Notes: a model not told the origin generated them from the sequence alone. Positions 15,980-25,251 are shown, numbered from the stretch's first letter. The stretch: 64,000 bases of DNA from Lachnospiraceae bacterium (GCA_016291655.1 JAEEYF010000040.1:32045-96044); one strand, 5' to 3'. Numbers and translations: made by a program.

Positions 15980-17776
15980 ATGGAATTCAGCAAGACTGTT
16001 CTTCGTCATGTTTATATTGATATAAATGTCAAGGATTATATGCTTGATGAGGTTTGTCTGTATCAGATAGATTATAAGGGTGACAAGAGCTTCAGAAATG
16101 AAGAGATAGTGTATTCACAGCCTCTTCCGCAGGAAAGTACGGATGATGAAGGAAATCCGATCACGATTTCTCCCGAGGAAGTCGATCTCAGAGCATTGTT
16201 TTTTGACAAGATCGTTGAATACAGAAATTCAGGAGTGGAGACAAGGTACTTTGCGGTAAATGCAAAGGATACTATGCTTACGCTCATAGAGCCTCTTAAA
16301 AAGGTCAATCCCAAGGCCAAGAGGATGTTTAATGAGCTGGCAGCGGAAAGCCTTCCTCACGAATGGCTGACAGACTGTCTCAGCATGCTCAGGGTCATCC
16401 CCATGACGGATTTTGACGAGATTCCCGAGATGTCTGCAAGCATACGAAGAAGATTAAAGGAAAAGTTCCATGAGGTAGCGATCGAGGTTAAGAGAGAGAA
16501 AAAGACACACATCTTTACCTCCTATGAAAACCTGATGACCGGTCCGGAACTGATCTTTTGCATCACCGATGAGAACATGAACGTTATCGAGGATGTGAGG
16601 CTTCACGGACAGATCAACGATGATGTGGTGATCTCAAAAGCAAGTGATTTTGTACAAAAGTATCCGGAAGCGGATGTTTTGATAAACAGGACCGAAAGCA
16701 GGCTCTACGGGCTGTTCAAGAGAGTTGAGGATTTTACGGAATCGAATCCCACAAGGATCGTTTACTCCATTGAGAGCATGCTCACGGCTCTCGGAAAAGT
16801 CAATGCCGAGACCAACTTCGAAACCTACAGGGATTACATTAAAAATGCGGAGGATCTCAGATTCGGAAGATTTGACGATAACAGGATCCACAGCATCCAC
16901 ACCTTCCGTATACCCATGAGCTACAATTCAGAGAGTGCATGGGAAAAGAATTTCGCAGGAAACACCATGTGGAAATGTGATGATGTGTATGGGGTTTCCT
17001 ATACGCTGGTTGGCGACAAGACTGCCGGAAAGAAGGGCGAAGCAAAGCAGGAGCCCGAGATCTACGGTAAGCTTTCCGTGGAAAAAGACAGAGAAAGATT
17101 TGTTTTAAGAGTCAGCAGGGTAAATGTAAAAAGATATGTTTCGGGATATGCGGTCTTGACGGTTGAAGCAGAGAACCATTTCTATCCCGGCAAAAAAGAT
17201 AAGGAACGGATCAACGAGCTTTGTTCTTCTTTGTGGCGTTCAAAACTCATCGGAGACAGCTATCCCGATGTATTGAACATCCAGATGAGAAGCGGCGACA
17301 GGATATATGCTCTCGAGGCAAATCAGAGAACAGGCGGAGATACAGTGCCGTGGACAGCAATGCTGCTTGACCTCGGCCGAAAGAAAAAGAATGCCGGTGC
17401 TGCAAAGTTCACGGCTCTGACATTGTCGGATAAAATGTTCGCCATGGTCGATGAAGGAGATGTTAAGCGCATAGAGAATGCGAATGATGAGATAATTAAC
17501 AAGTGTCTCATAAAGAGCGAGTATCTGCTGCAGCTTGAAAAGTATCTCGCCGAGGTCATTTCTCCGAAGGGGTCGAGAGGCTTCGGTACACTGTCCCGTA
17601 AGCAGAGAAAACAGGTCAAGATGATACAGAACGCTTTGGCATATATGGTTTCTTCCTATTGCTACGAAGAGGAACAGGGAGAATATGCGGGAGCATACAA
17701 GTACGTTAACAAGATCAGAAAGATCAGGGAAACGGAAGACAGACTTGAGAGAAAGCTTGATCTTCTTTACGAGTAG
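15980..17776 (+). CDS. Conserved-looking hypothetical protein, 598 residues
   Basis: I do not recognise the family. The protein is soluble, with no signal peptide or membrane segment and mixed alpha/beta composition. It begins MEFSKTVLRHVYIDINVKDY. The middle (about 170-330) includes HEVAIEVKREKKTHIF and a stretch of alternating hydrophobic strands (ADVLINRTESRLYGLFKRVEDF). The C-terminal 110 residues are helical and basic (LSRKQRKQVKMIQNAL, then ERKLDLLYE), possibly nucleic-acid- or membrane-surface-binding. ATG 15980 has GGGAGG 5 bases upstream and lies after the promoter. It stands alone between S1 and rex. Codon use looks like its neighbours, so it is native rather than recently acquired. 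Confidence 0.75.
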   Translation: MEFSKTVLRHVYIDINVKDYMLDEVCLYQIDYKGDKSFRNEEIVYSQPLPQESTDDEGNPITISPEEVDLRALFFDKIVEYRNSGVETRYFAVNAKDTMLTLIEPLKKVNPKAKRMFNELAAESLPHEWLTDCLSMLRVIPMTDFDEIPEMSASIRRRLKEKFHEVAIEVKREKKTHIFTSYENLMTGPELIFCITDENMNVIEDVRLHGQINDDVVISKASDFVQKYPEADVLINRTESRLYGLFKRVEDFTESNPTRIVYSIESMLTALGKVNAETNFETYRDYIKNAEDLRFGRFDDNRIHSIHTFRIPMSYNSESAWEKNFAGNTMWKCDDVYGVSYTLVGDKTAGKKGEAKQEPEIYGKLSVEKDRERFVLRVSRVNVKRYVSGYAVLTVEAENHFYPGKKDKERINELCSSLWRSKLIGDSYPDVLNIQMRSGDRIYALEANQRTGGDTVPWTAMLLDLGRKKKNAGAAKFTALTLSDKMFAMVDEGDVKRIENANDEIINKCLIKSEYLLQLEKYLAEVISPKGSRGFGTLSRKQRKQVKMIQNALAYMVSSYCYEEEQGEYAGAYKYVNKIRKIRETEDRLERKLDLLYE

Positions 17777-17840
17777 GATAGCACAGGTCTACATTAGCGG
17801 GCTTAGGGAAACTGCAAATCTTAGATTATGAGGTGACAAG

Positions 17841-18476
17841 ATGGGAACAGAGATTTCAGCGGCTGTGATCAGGAGACTGCCGAGATATTACAGATATCTC
17901 GGAGAACTTATGACGCACGATGTGGTAAGGATATCTTCCAAGGAACTCAGTGAGAGAATGGGAGTTACCGCATCACAGATACGTCAGGATCTGAACAATT
18001 TCGGCGGTTTCGGACAACAGGGATACGGCTACAATGTTGAGTACCTTTACACGGAGATCGGCAAAATACTTGGTTTGGACAGAAGAAAAGAGATGATCGT
18101 GATAGGTGCGGGAAATCTCGGAAGAGCGCTGGCCAATTACTCCGATTTTGAGAAAAGAGGCTTTCTGATCAAAGCACTTTTTGATGTTTCGGATAATCTG
18201 ATCGGCAAAAACGTAAACGGTATTCCGGTACTTTCCATGGACAGCATCTCGGAATATCTTAAAGAAAACAAGGTTGACATAGCGGCGATCACGATCCCCA
18301 AGGAATCTGCGCCCAAGGTTGCCGCAGATCTCGTAAATGCGGGGATCAAGGCTATTTGGAACTTTGCGCCCACGGATCTGTCATTACCGGATCACGTGGT
18401 TCAGGAAAATGTGCATCTAACGGAAAGTCTCATGAGGCTTTCCTACAAGCTAAAGGCATCAGAGGAATCAGAATGA
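17841..18476 (+). CDS. rex: Redox-sensing transcriptional repressor Rex
   Basis: Represses fermentation and NADH-reoxidation genes and releases DNA when NADH is high. The winged-helix domain (about 5-80) contains RLPRYYRYLGEL and the recognition region SQIRQDLNNFGGFGQQGYGY. The Rossmann domain starts with VIGAGNLGRALANY. The C-terminal swapped helix ends LMRLSYKLK. At 211 residues it is the family length. ATG 17841 follows GAGGTGACAAG. It overlaps nnr by ATGA, tying redox sensing to NAD(P)HX repair, a sensible pairing. No clear Rex operator (TTGTTAA-type palindrome) was seen immediately upstream. Confidence 0.97.
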   Translation: MGTEISAAVIRRLPRYYRYLGELMTHDVVRISSKELSERMGVTASQIRQDLNNFGGFGQQGYGYNVEYLYTEIGKILGLDRRKEMIVIGAGNLGRALANYSDFEKRGFLIKALFDVSDNLIGKNVNGIPVLSMDSISEYLKENKVDIAAITIPKESAPKVAADLVNAGIKAIWNFAPTDLSLPDHVVQENVHLTESLMRLSYKLKASEESE

Positions 18477-20041
18477 AATATTCGCTTAATGCATCGCAGG
18501 CTAAAGAAATAGACAGATACATCATAGAAGAGATCGGCATTCCTTCGGTGGTTTTGATGGAAAAAGCTGCCATGGGTGTGGCTTATGCGATCAGGGAGAT
18601 CGCCGGACACAGTGATGAGATCATTGCAGTCTGCGGAACCGGTAAAAACGGCGGTGATGCGGTGGCTGCGGCAAGAATCCTTGCCATGGCGGGCTATTCC
18701 GTAAAGATCCGTGTTGTGGGCGATATGACCAATGCAGCCAAGGAAATGAAGCAACAACTCAAGATTGCGAAGAATGTCGGGATCAAGGTGCTGAAAAAGG
18801 TCAATTATGCGAATTTTAAGGTATGTATTGACGGTATTTTCGGCATAGGTCTGTCGAGGCAGATCACAGGCGATATATACAAAGAAATTGAAATGATCAA
18901 TGCGGCAAGGCTTCGCACAGTCTCGGTGGATGTACCCTCGGGAGTGGGCACGGATGACGGCCGCATTTTTGGCATTGCCGTCAGAGCGGATGTTACGGTT
19001 ACCTTCGGAAGCATCAAGACGGGATGTCTTTTGTACCCCGGCGCGGAATATGCGGGAAGGGTTGTGATCTGGGATATCGGAACAAACAATTCGGTTCTTC
19101 ACACACCGCCCACCACCTTCTATTACGATGAGGAGCCAAGGCTTTTGCTTCCCGAAAGAAAGGCCAATTCCAACAAGGGAACCTATGGCAAGGTTCTTGT
19201 GGCGGCAGGCTCCGACAATATGGCGGGAGCGGCTTTTCTTGCTGCTGCTGCGGCCTACAGAACGGGTGCGGGACTGGTCAGAGTGCTGACTACCGCAAGT
19301 AATCGCGAGATCATACAGAAAAAGCTTCCCGAGGCTGTTCTCACGACCTATGAGGTGGAGAAGAACGGAAGTCTTAAGGAAGAAAGCATAGAAGGCATCA
19401 AGGAAGCCATAGAATGGGCTTCGGTGATCCTTATAGGTCCCGGCATAGGAAAGAGCAATGCGGCGGCAAGCATATTGAATTATTGCCTTACCGAGTGCTC
19501 GGTTCCGCTTATCGTGGATGCGGACGGATTGAACATCCTGTCCAAACTGATCACCGAAAAGGCGGGAAAAAATGCGACTCCTGCGGAGAGGATCAAGCTT
19601 CTTGCGGAAGTTCTTCCTGCAGGAACCATACTCACTCCTCACAAGAAGGAGCTTTCGAGGCTCATCGGAGTGTCCCTTGCGGAGCTCTCTCTTTGCTTGT
19701 GGAGCGCGGCGGAAGGGTGTACCGCAGGCAATGATCTTATATTTGTTAAAAAAGATGTCCGAAGCATAGTTTCCTTCGGCAATTCAAATTATATAAACGT
19801 GACCGGAAATGACGGAATGGCTACGGGCGGTTCCGGTGATGTTCTCGGGGGTATCATAGCAGGTCTTATTGCTCAAGGTGAGAGCAGGAAGGCGGCAGCT
19901 ATGACCGGCTGTTACATCCACGGACTGGCGGGGAACCTGGCGGCAGAAAAGACAGGCGCTCGTTCTATGCTTGCGGGAGATATCCTGGAGGCATTACCCC
20001 ATGTATTAAACTCAAATACCGATCGGAAAGAAATCAGATAA
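18473..20041 (+). CDS. nnr: Bifunctional NAD(P)HX epimerase/dehydratase
   Basis: Repairs hydrated NADH/NADPH. The YjeF_N epimerase domain (about 1-215) has GIPSVVLMEKAA, CGTGKNGGDAVAAARIL and DGIFGIGLSRQI. The ribokinase-like ADP-dependent dehydratase domain (about 225-520) has KANSNKGTYGKVLVAAGSDN and the diagnostic NDGMATGGSGDVLGGIIAG. Length 522 is normal. The start is ATG 18473, overlapping the rex stop as ATGA; a longer open frame upstream lies inside rex and is not used. The stop overlaps the alr start by one base, so rex, nnr and alr are tightly coupled. Confidence 0.95.
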   Translation: MKYSLNASQAKEIDRYIIEEIGIPSVVLMEKAAMGVAYAIREIAGHSDEIIAVCGTGKNGGDAVAAARILAMAGYSVKIRVVGDMTNAAKEMKQQLKIAKNVGIKVLKKVNYANFKVCIDGIFGIGLSRQITGDIYKEIEMINAARLRTVSVDVPSGVGTDDGRIFGIAVRADVTVTFGSIKTGCLLYPGAEYAGRVVIWDIGTNNSVLHTPPTTFYYDEEPRLLLPERKANSNKGTYGKVLVAAGSDNMAGAAFLAAAAAYRTGAGLVRVLTTASNREIIQKKLPEAVLTTYEVEKNGSLKEESIEGIKEAIEWASVILIGPGIGKSNAAASILNYCLTECSVPLIVDADGLNILSKLITEKAGKNATPAERIKLLAEVLPAGTILTPHKKELSRLIGVSLAELSLCLWSAAEGCTAGNDLIFVKKDVRSIVSFGNSNYINVTGNDGMATGGSGDVLGGIIAGLIAQGESRKAAAMTGCYIHGLAGNLAAEKTGARSMLAGDILEALPHVLNSNTDRKEIR

Positions 20042-21231
20042 TGAGCAATGATTTTTATCGCGTTCAGGCGAACATCAGCCTGGATGCCATAAGGCAAAAT
20101 ATATTGAACGGCAGGAAGCTGCTTAAGGCAGGCACACGTATGATGGTGGTTGTCAAGGCGGACGCGTATGGGCACGGAGCCTGCAACATCGTTAAGAACA
20201 TAGACGATATCGCGGATGCATATGCGGTTGCCATTCCCGAAGAAGGGGTGGAACTCAGACAAAAGGCCGCTACGCGTAAGCCCATTCTTGTGCTGGGCTA
20301 CACTTTCCCGGAGTTGTGTGAAAACGCCATCACAAACGATATTGCCATGGCGGCTTTTGATTACGAAACCGTTAAAAGGTACGATGAGACGGCGGCGGAG
20401 CTCGGAAAGAACGCCGTGATCCATCTGAAACTGGATACGGGCATGAGCCGCATCGGTTATCAATGCGATACGGATGAACAGATAGCTGAGAGTCTTGCTG
20501 ACATCAAGAAGATCAAGGTGCTAAAAAATGTTAAGATAGAGGGCCTGTTCACTCACTTCTGCAAGGCGGACGAAGCGGATAAGACCTTTGCGAGAGGACA
20601 GCTTGCAAAATATCTTCGTTTTGCTTCGGTCCTTGAGGAAAACGGGATAAAGATACCGATAAAGCACGTCTGCAACAGTGCGGGAGTTATCGACATACCG
20701 GAGGGAGACCTGGATATGGTGCGCTTCGGTATTACAACCTACGGCATGTATCCCACCGACGATGTGACGAAGGAAAGATGCCCCGTAGTTCCCGCAATGG
20801 AGCTAAAGACCCGTATTTCCATGATCAAGACACTTTCACAGGGAACAGGCATAGGCTACAGCGGAACCTATGTATGCCCGGGTGAACGCCGGATCGCAAC
20901 GATACCTGTGGGCTATGGCGACGGATTCCCGAGAGGGTTGTCTAATGCGGGGCGTGTTTTGATCTGCGGAAAGTCTGCTCCGATACGGGGAAGAATATGC
21001 ATGGATCAATGCATGGTGGATGTTACTGAGATTCCCGAAGCCAAGGTGGGTTCTGTGGTAACCCTGATGGGAAGAGACGGCGACGACTTCATTTCCGCTG
21101 AAGAGATCGGAGCGACCGTCGGAAATTCCTTCCACTATGAAGTCGTGTGCGACATAGCGAAGCGTGTCCCGAGGGTTTATTACCGTGACGGTAAGATCGT
21201 GGGCGTGGCGGATCATTTTTCCGCAATGTAA
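20041..21231 (+). CDS. alr: Alanine racemase
   Basis: PLP enzyme making D-alanine for peptidoglycan. The PLP lysine is Lys39 in VVVKADAYGHG. The opposing-face catalytic tyrosine is in GIGYSGTYVCPGERR, followed by PVGYGDGFPRGLSN and GRICMDQCMVDVT, all family marks. Length 396 is normal. ATG 20041 shares a base with the nnr stop (TAATG). The nnr-alr order is common in Firmicutes. Confidence 0.97.
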   Translation: MSNDFYRVQANISLDAIRQNILNGRKLLKAGTRMMVVVKADAYGHGACNIVKNIDDIADAYAVAIPEEGVELRQKAATRKPILVLGYTFPELCENAITNDIAMAAFDYETVKRYDETAAELGKNAVIHLKLDTGMSRIGYQCDTDEQIAESLADIKKIKVLKNVKIEGLFTHFCKADEADKTFARGQLAKYLRFASVLEENGIKIPIKHVCNSAGVIDIPEGDLDMVRFGITTYGMYPTDDVTKERCPVVPAMELKTRISMIKTLSQGTGIGYSGTYVCPGERRIATIPVGYGDGFPRGLSNAGRVLICGKSAPIRGRICMDQCMVDVTEIPEAKVGSVVTLMGRDGDDFISAEEIGATVGNSFHYEVVCDIAKRVPRVYYRDGKIVGVADHFSAM

Positions 21232-21260
21232 GCGTTTGCTCTGACGAAAAAGGAAGTAAT

Positions 21261-21515
21261 ATGAGAACATTAGGAAATTTTAAAATGGAAAGACCGGGAC
21301 TTGTTAAGGTGGGGGACGAAGTGGACATACGCGAAGGCGCATTGCCAAACTCCGTTTTCTATTATGTGGCTGAGCCCGCGGTTGCCATGAGTGCAAACAT
21401 TCCCTTAAGCGAAAGGCTTTTGGATCATAATAACGAAGTGATCACCCGAGGTAAAGTTGTTCAGATAGATGAGACCGATCGGGGATACTATCTTACATTG
21501 GAATTTGAAGATTGA
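21261..21515 (+). CDS. Small hypothetical protein, 84 residues
   Basis: Not recognised. It is soluble and mostly beta by composition, with KVGDEVDIREGALPNSVFYY and a terminal strand pair RGKVVQIDETDRGYYLTLEF, reminiscent of a small barrel. ATG 21261 has AAAGGAAG upstream. It lies 29 bp after alr and 10 bp before the Rsm22-like gene, inside one operon, and has normal codon use, so it is very likely a real gene. Confidence 0.7.
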   Translation: MRTLGNFKMERPGLVKVGDEVDIREGALPNSVFYYVAEPAVAMSANIPLSERLLDHNNEVITRGKVVQIDETDRGYYLTLEFED

Positions 21516-21525
21516 GGTTAATGTT

Positions 21526-22593
21526 GTGAATATTCCCTATGAAATGCAGGAAGCAACAGAAAAACTACTTGAGAAGCGCAGTATTTCTAAGATCAGAGAC
21601 TGCGTTTTTTCAATTTGCGAAAGATACAACAACGAATCCGGACAGGGTAAGGTGCTGGTTAAAACACCGGAGGAAGCGGTGAGCTATGCCATATCCCGTA
21701 TGCCCGGAACTTTCGGCGCGGTGAAGAGTGCCGTATGTGCCTTTAAAGAAGCACTTGAGCCTTTTTTTGATGCACATCCCGAAGCGCTTCCCAAAACCCT
21801 TGCGGACATCGGTGCGGGAACGGGAGCTGCCGTCTGGGCGGTTGCCTCCGAGTTTGAACTTAGTCACATTACCTGCTTTGAAAGAGAGAGCAGCATGACA
21901 GAGATCGGAAAGCATATGCTTTCTTACGGCAACGAGGCCATGAAAAATGCTGCCTGGGTACAAGGCGATGCCATCGGCGGGAATACGGAAAAAGCCGATC
22001 TTGTGACCGCTTCTTACATCATGAATGAGCTTAAGCCCTCCGACAGGGATGCATTCCTCAACAATCTTTTTGAAACCTCCGACGGCGCCGTGATCCTTTT
22101 GGAGCCCGGCACGAGAGCAGGCTTTAAGAACATCCTTTACGCCCGTGATTTCTTCACAAAAAAAGGCGCAATCGTCGTTGCACCCTGCACCCACTCCTCA
22201 GCCTGCCCGCTTCCCGCGGACGACTGGTGCCACTTCGCCTGCCGCATGCAGCGCAGCAAAACCCAAAAGTTCGTGAAGGGCGGCGACGCCCCCTACGAGG
22301 ATGAAAAATTTGCCTACCTCGCCGTTTTGATACCCGGGGACGGGGTTATGGGCTCATTTTTTGATACCCGGGGACGGGGTTGTGGGCTCATTTTTGACGA
22401 TATGACAGCAGAGGCTACCGAGGAAGGATATGCCCGCATCATAAGGCATCCGCAGATAAACAAAGGGTTTGTTGAACTTAAACTGTGTTCGGGAAAGGGC
22501 ATAGAGACCGTGAAGGTCACATCACGGGATAAAGCTGAGTTTAAGATTGCGAGAAAAGCAGAGTGGGGCGAGAGGAAAAAAATGACACCATAA
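21526..22593 (+). CDS. Rsm22-like ribosomal small-subunit methyltransferase family protein, altered C-terminus
   Basis: Matches the Rsm22 family (Rossmann methyltransferase fold, linked to small ribosomal subunit assembly). Seen: SAM-binding DIGAGTGAAVWAVA, a MNEL motif, VILLEPGTRAGF, then a Cys cluster (CTHSSACPLPADDWCHFAC) that may bind Fe-S or metal, and RSKTQKFVKGGDAPYEDEKF. The GTG start at 21526 is chosen from GAGG 8 bases upstream. At about residue 268 two 34-bp repeat units interrupt the frame, encoding an unusual stretch GDGVMGSFFDTRGRGCG. The last codons and the TAA stop come from a third copy of the same repeat family. A second version of the tail lies just downstream, so the C-terminus has been rearranged. 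The catalytic part is intact. Confidence 0.8.
   Translation: MNIPYEMQEATEKLLEKRSISKIRDCVFSICERYNNESGQGKVLVKTPEEAVSYAISRMPGTFGAVKSAVCAFKEALEPFFDAHPEALPKTLADIGAGTGAAVWAVASEFELSHITCFERESSMTEIGKHMLSYGNEAMKNAAWVQGDAIGGNTEKADLVTASYIMNELKPSDRDAFLNNLFETSDGAVILLEPGTRAGFKNILYARDFFTKKGAIVVAPCTHSSACPLPADDWCHFACRMQRSKTQKFVKGGDAPYEDEKFAYLAVLIPGDGVMGSFFDTRGRGCGLIFDDMTAEATEEGYARIIRHPQINKGFVELKLCSGKGIETVKVTSRDKAEFKIARKAEWGERKKMTP
22329..22396. repeat. Two tandem 34-bp GC-rich repeat units inside the Rsm22-like gene
   Basis: GATACCCGGGGACGGGGTTA begins at 22329 and again at 22363, a period of exactly 34 bp. The core is the same as in the repeats at 22583, 39291 and 43885. The two units give different peptides because 34 is not a multiple of three. 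Confidence 0.85.
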
Positions 22594-22614
22594 CCCCGTC
22601 CCCGGGGTTCATCC
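22583..22614. repeat. 34-bp-family repeat at the end of the Rsm22-like gene
   Basis: These 32 bases, centred on AACCCCGTCCCCGGGGTT, are identical to the reverse complement of 43885-43916. The element supplies the last two sense codons and the TAA stop (22591-22593) of the Rsm22-like gene. A cut-down GTCCCCC repeat follows at about 22615. Confidence 0.85.
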
Positions 22615-22622
22615 GTCCCCCC

Positions 22623-22757
22623 TTTGTGGGAAAAGGCTATGCAGAGCTTAAGCTGTGCTCGGAACGTGGCATAGAAGAAGTCAGGATAACGGCTCGGGAT
22701 TAAGACCGTTTTAAGGCCGCGAGAAAGGCGGAATGGGGCGATGAATTGACAGAATAG
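22623..22757 (+). pseudogene. Duplicated tail fragment of the Rsm22-like gene
   Basis: Reading from 22623 gives GKGYAELKLCSERGIEEVR, one in-frame TAA, then RFKAARKAEWGDELTE and a stop. It parallels the tail of the intact gene (NKGFVELKLCSGKGIETVK, then FKIARKAEWGERK). The two copies differ at many positions, so the duplication is old or one copy came from a relative. It has no start or SD of its own. It was probably left by recombination at the intervening repeat. Confidence 0.75.
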
Positions 22758-22847
22758 TCTTGACATATGGGGAGGGTAAGAGATAGACTATTTCCTGAAT
22801 TCATCTCGGTTTAAAGACATTTCGGGATGATTATCTGGAGGAAAAAA

Positions 22848-25142
22848 GTGAAGAGATTATTATTGTTACTTGTGACTGTGTTTTTGCTTGCGGCAGTTGG
22901 CTGCGCGAATGTGAGCGGCGGGCAGGCATCTTCGGGCGATGTCGCACCGAAGCAGATCTGCACCGTGGATGGCTGCACCAATGAAGTGTACAAAGCCTCA
23001 TTATGCGTGGACCACTATGTGGAAAAAACGCTGGAGGAAAAGGAGAAAGAGATCCGGAAATCGATCTCGACGGCGACTTCCACACCGACAGTTACACCGA
23101 TACCTGTGGTCATTCCCACGGAAAATCCGAAGGTTTCCCATTTGGATGAAGATGACAAGTATACCAAAGAATACTGGGAAAAGTTAAAGTTCGAAGAAGA
23201 TTTTTACAGCGGAGAAAAAGCTAAGGTCGAAACCTTTGATCTTAACAATCTTCCTTCAAAGTACAGAAATTATAATGTCACTTCCGTAAAGAAGCAGATA
23301 GACAAGCCTTTTTGCTGGGCTTTTGCAAGTGTTGCTGCCATGGAGGCCGAGCTCATTAAAAACAACGGAGCAAGCCTTGATATTGATCTCTCGGAACTGT
23401 ATTTTGGCTATATCGTTGCAAATCCGGTGTATGATGCTCTTGGACAGCTCACGCTTGTTGATGTAACGGGAAACGAATATGATCATTACGGGGGCTACTC
23501 GTTGGAACTTGCAGATAAATTAATGCTCGGAGTTTATCCCGTTGCCGAGAAGGATCTTCCATATGAAGTGCGTAATGATAGATTTACCGTAGATGCAAAG
23601 ATGAAGTCTTCACAGACGTTCTACCTTAAAAAGGCGGAATTTTTAGATCATCCTTCCGTCGATGCCGTTAAGCGCCTTGTAGCCTTATATGGCGCTGCAA
23701 CCATCTCCTTTTATGGTGATAGCAAAGATTATGATTATAACGAGAAATATTGTTCGGTATATAATCATAATAATGAAAAAAGAAATCACGAGGTGTGCGT
23801 TGTGGGCTGGGACGATAATTTCCCCGTAACTTCATTTAATATGGCACCTCCCGGCCCAGGAGCATGGATCTGCAAGAATTCCTGGGGCGAAGAGTTCGGA
23901 GATAACGGCTACTTCTATCTTTCCTATTATGATACTTCAATAGATCGCAGTATTGCTTTTGATCTGGAGCCTATAAGTGAGAAAGAAAATGTTTATATCT
24001 GTTGCTTCGACCCGTTTTTTACAGCTTATTTGGATATGGATATGCAAGGAAATGAATACTACACGAACGATCATTTCAAAACCAATAAGATCGCAAATGT
24101 GTATACCGCACACGCCAACGAGGACGGAGGAGAGCTTTTGAAAGCCGTTTCCTTTGATACTTTGGAGGTTTTGGATTATACCATAAAGATATATACGGAT
24201 CTTAAGCAGAACGATGATCCGGAATCGGGAATACTGAGGGAAACTATAACCGGTAAGGCTGATAATATGGGCTGTATAAGGGAATCTTTGAAAAATCCGG
24301 TTTATCTCACTGAAGGAGAACTTTTTTCAATTGTGCTTTCAACAACACAGGATTCAACTCCCGCAACCGTAGGAGGAGGTGATGAGCTCAATTCTGTGAT
24401 CGCGTACGGGCAATCTTTCTATTGTTTAAACGGTGAGTGGCGGGAAAATAATAATGATAATTATGCGATACAGGCAGTTACGGTCAATTGTGAGAGCGAC
24501 AGCCCGGAAGATCTTTCAAGTGTGAAAGGAACAATCAAAGATACAAGAGCCGGAGAATTACCCGAAAACATTCTTCTCACCAAAAAAGTAACGGGGCTGA
24601 AGGCAAAATCCTACGGGCCCGGAATCCTGGAGCTCAGCTGGGATAAAGATGATTATTACGGATATTTTATTTATAGGTATTCAGAAAAAACAAGAGCCTA
24701 TGAAAGGATAGGAGTCGTCAAGGAGCAGAACAGCTTTATCATCGATGATTATGACTGCGACAGTGAATGTACCTATGCCGTTAAAGGCTATATTTTTGAA
24801 ACTGATGAATTAAATGACTGGATAAAACTGCCAAAGCTCGGCTATTACTATTCCGACAAGATAACCATAAGAACGGATGACTTCTTCAGAAAGCCTGACG
24901 TTGATATCGTTTCAGCCGGTGTATTTCTTGAGTGGGACGGTATCAAGAATGCCGCTTCGTACAAAGTTTACTTCCTCGGAGCGGAAACAGGATATGCGTG
25001 GGAACTTGTGGATGAAGTCACAAGGACGTCCTATATGTTTTTGGAACCTGTAAAGCATGCCGAATATATGTACCAGATCGAAGCAGTGCTTGACTCCGGC
25101 AAGACCGTAAAGAGCGTTCCCGCGTCCGTACGCTACGAGTAG
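22848..25142 (+). CDS. Papain-family (C1A) cysteine protease, lipoprotein
   Basis: Secreted peptidase anchored by lipid. GTG 22848 has GGAGG 6 bases upstream; the signal peptide ends at AAVGC (Cys19). A short Cys-containing segment (CTVDGCTNEVYKASLCVDHY, about 31-50) resembles a small metal-binding knuckle. A Thr/Pro linker follows. The C1 domain has oxyanion Gln150, Cys156 in FCWAFA, His314 in RNHEVCVVGWDD and Asn344 in CKNSWGEEFGDNGYF, a complete catalytic set. A lectin-like beta domain (about 385-560) and two fibronectin-III-like units (about 585-760: LELSWDKDDYYGYFIYRYSE, then VFLEWDGIKNAASYKVY) close the protein. Length 764. It likely digests extracellular protein or wall-bound substrates. 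No propeptide inhibitor domain is recognised. Confidence 0.88.
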   Translation: MKRLLLLLVTVFLLAAVGCANVSGGQASSGDVAPKQICTVDGCTNEVYKASLCVDHYVEKTLEEKEKEIRKSISTATSTPTVTPIPVVIPTENPKVSHLDEDDKYTKEYWEKLKFEEDFYSGEKAKVETFDLNNLPSKYRNYNVTSVKKQIDKPFCWAFASVAAMEAELIKNNGASLDIDLSELYFGYIVANPVYDALGQLTLVDVTGNEYDHYGGYSLELADKLMLGVYPVAEKDLPYEVRNDRFTVDAKMKSSQTFYLKKAEFLDHPSVDAVKRLVALYGAATISFYGDSKDYDYNEKYCSVYNHNNEKRNHEVCVVGWDDNFPVTSFNMAPPGPGAWICKNSWGEEFGDNGYFYLSYYDTSIDRSIAFDLEPISEKENVYICCFDPFFTAYLDMDMQGNEYYTNDHFKTNKIANVYTAHANEDGGELLKAVSFDTLEVLDYTIKIYTDLKQNDDPESGILRETITGKADNMGCIRESLKNPVYLTEGELFSIVLSTTQDSTPATVGGGDELNSVIAYGQSFYCLNGEWRENNNDNYAIQAVTVNCESDSPEDLSSVKGTIKDTRAGELPENILLTKKVTGLKAKSYGPGILELSWDKDDYYGYFIYRYSEKTRAYERIGVVKEQNSFIIDDYDCDSECTYAVKGYIFETDELNDWIKLPKLGYYYSDKITIRTDDFFRKPDVDIVSAGVFLEWDGIKNAASYKVYFLGAETGYAWELVDEVTRTSYMFLEPVKHAEYMYQIEAVLDSGKTVKSVPASVRYE

Positions 25143-25251
25143 AGCGGTCTCCGCCTCTGTTCGTTACGAGTGGAGCGTGTGTGCGACATTCTCGTCACGG
25201 TAAAACACGCATCCGCCACGTTTCGTTACGGTAAAACACTTAAAAAAGCAG

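Noticed and set aside
18443..19642. 399-codon minus-strand open frame over nnr
   Set aside because: Shadow of a well-supported gene on the other strand; composition shows no protein family.
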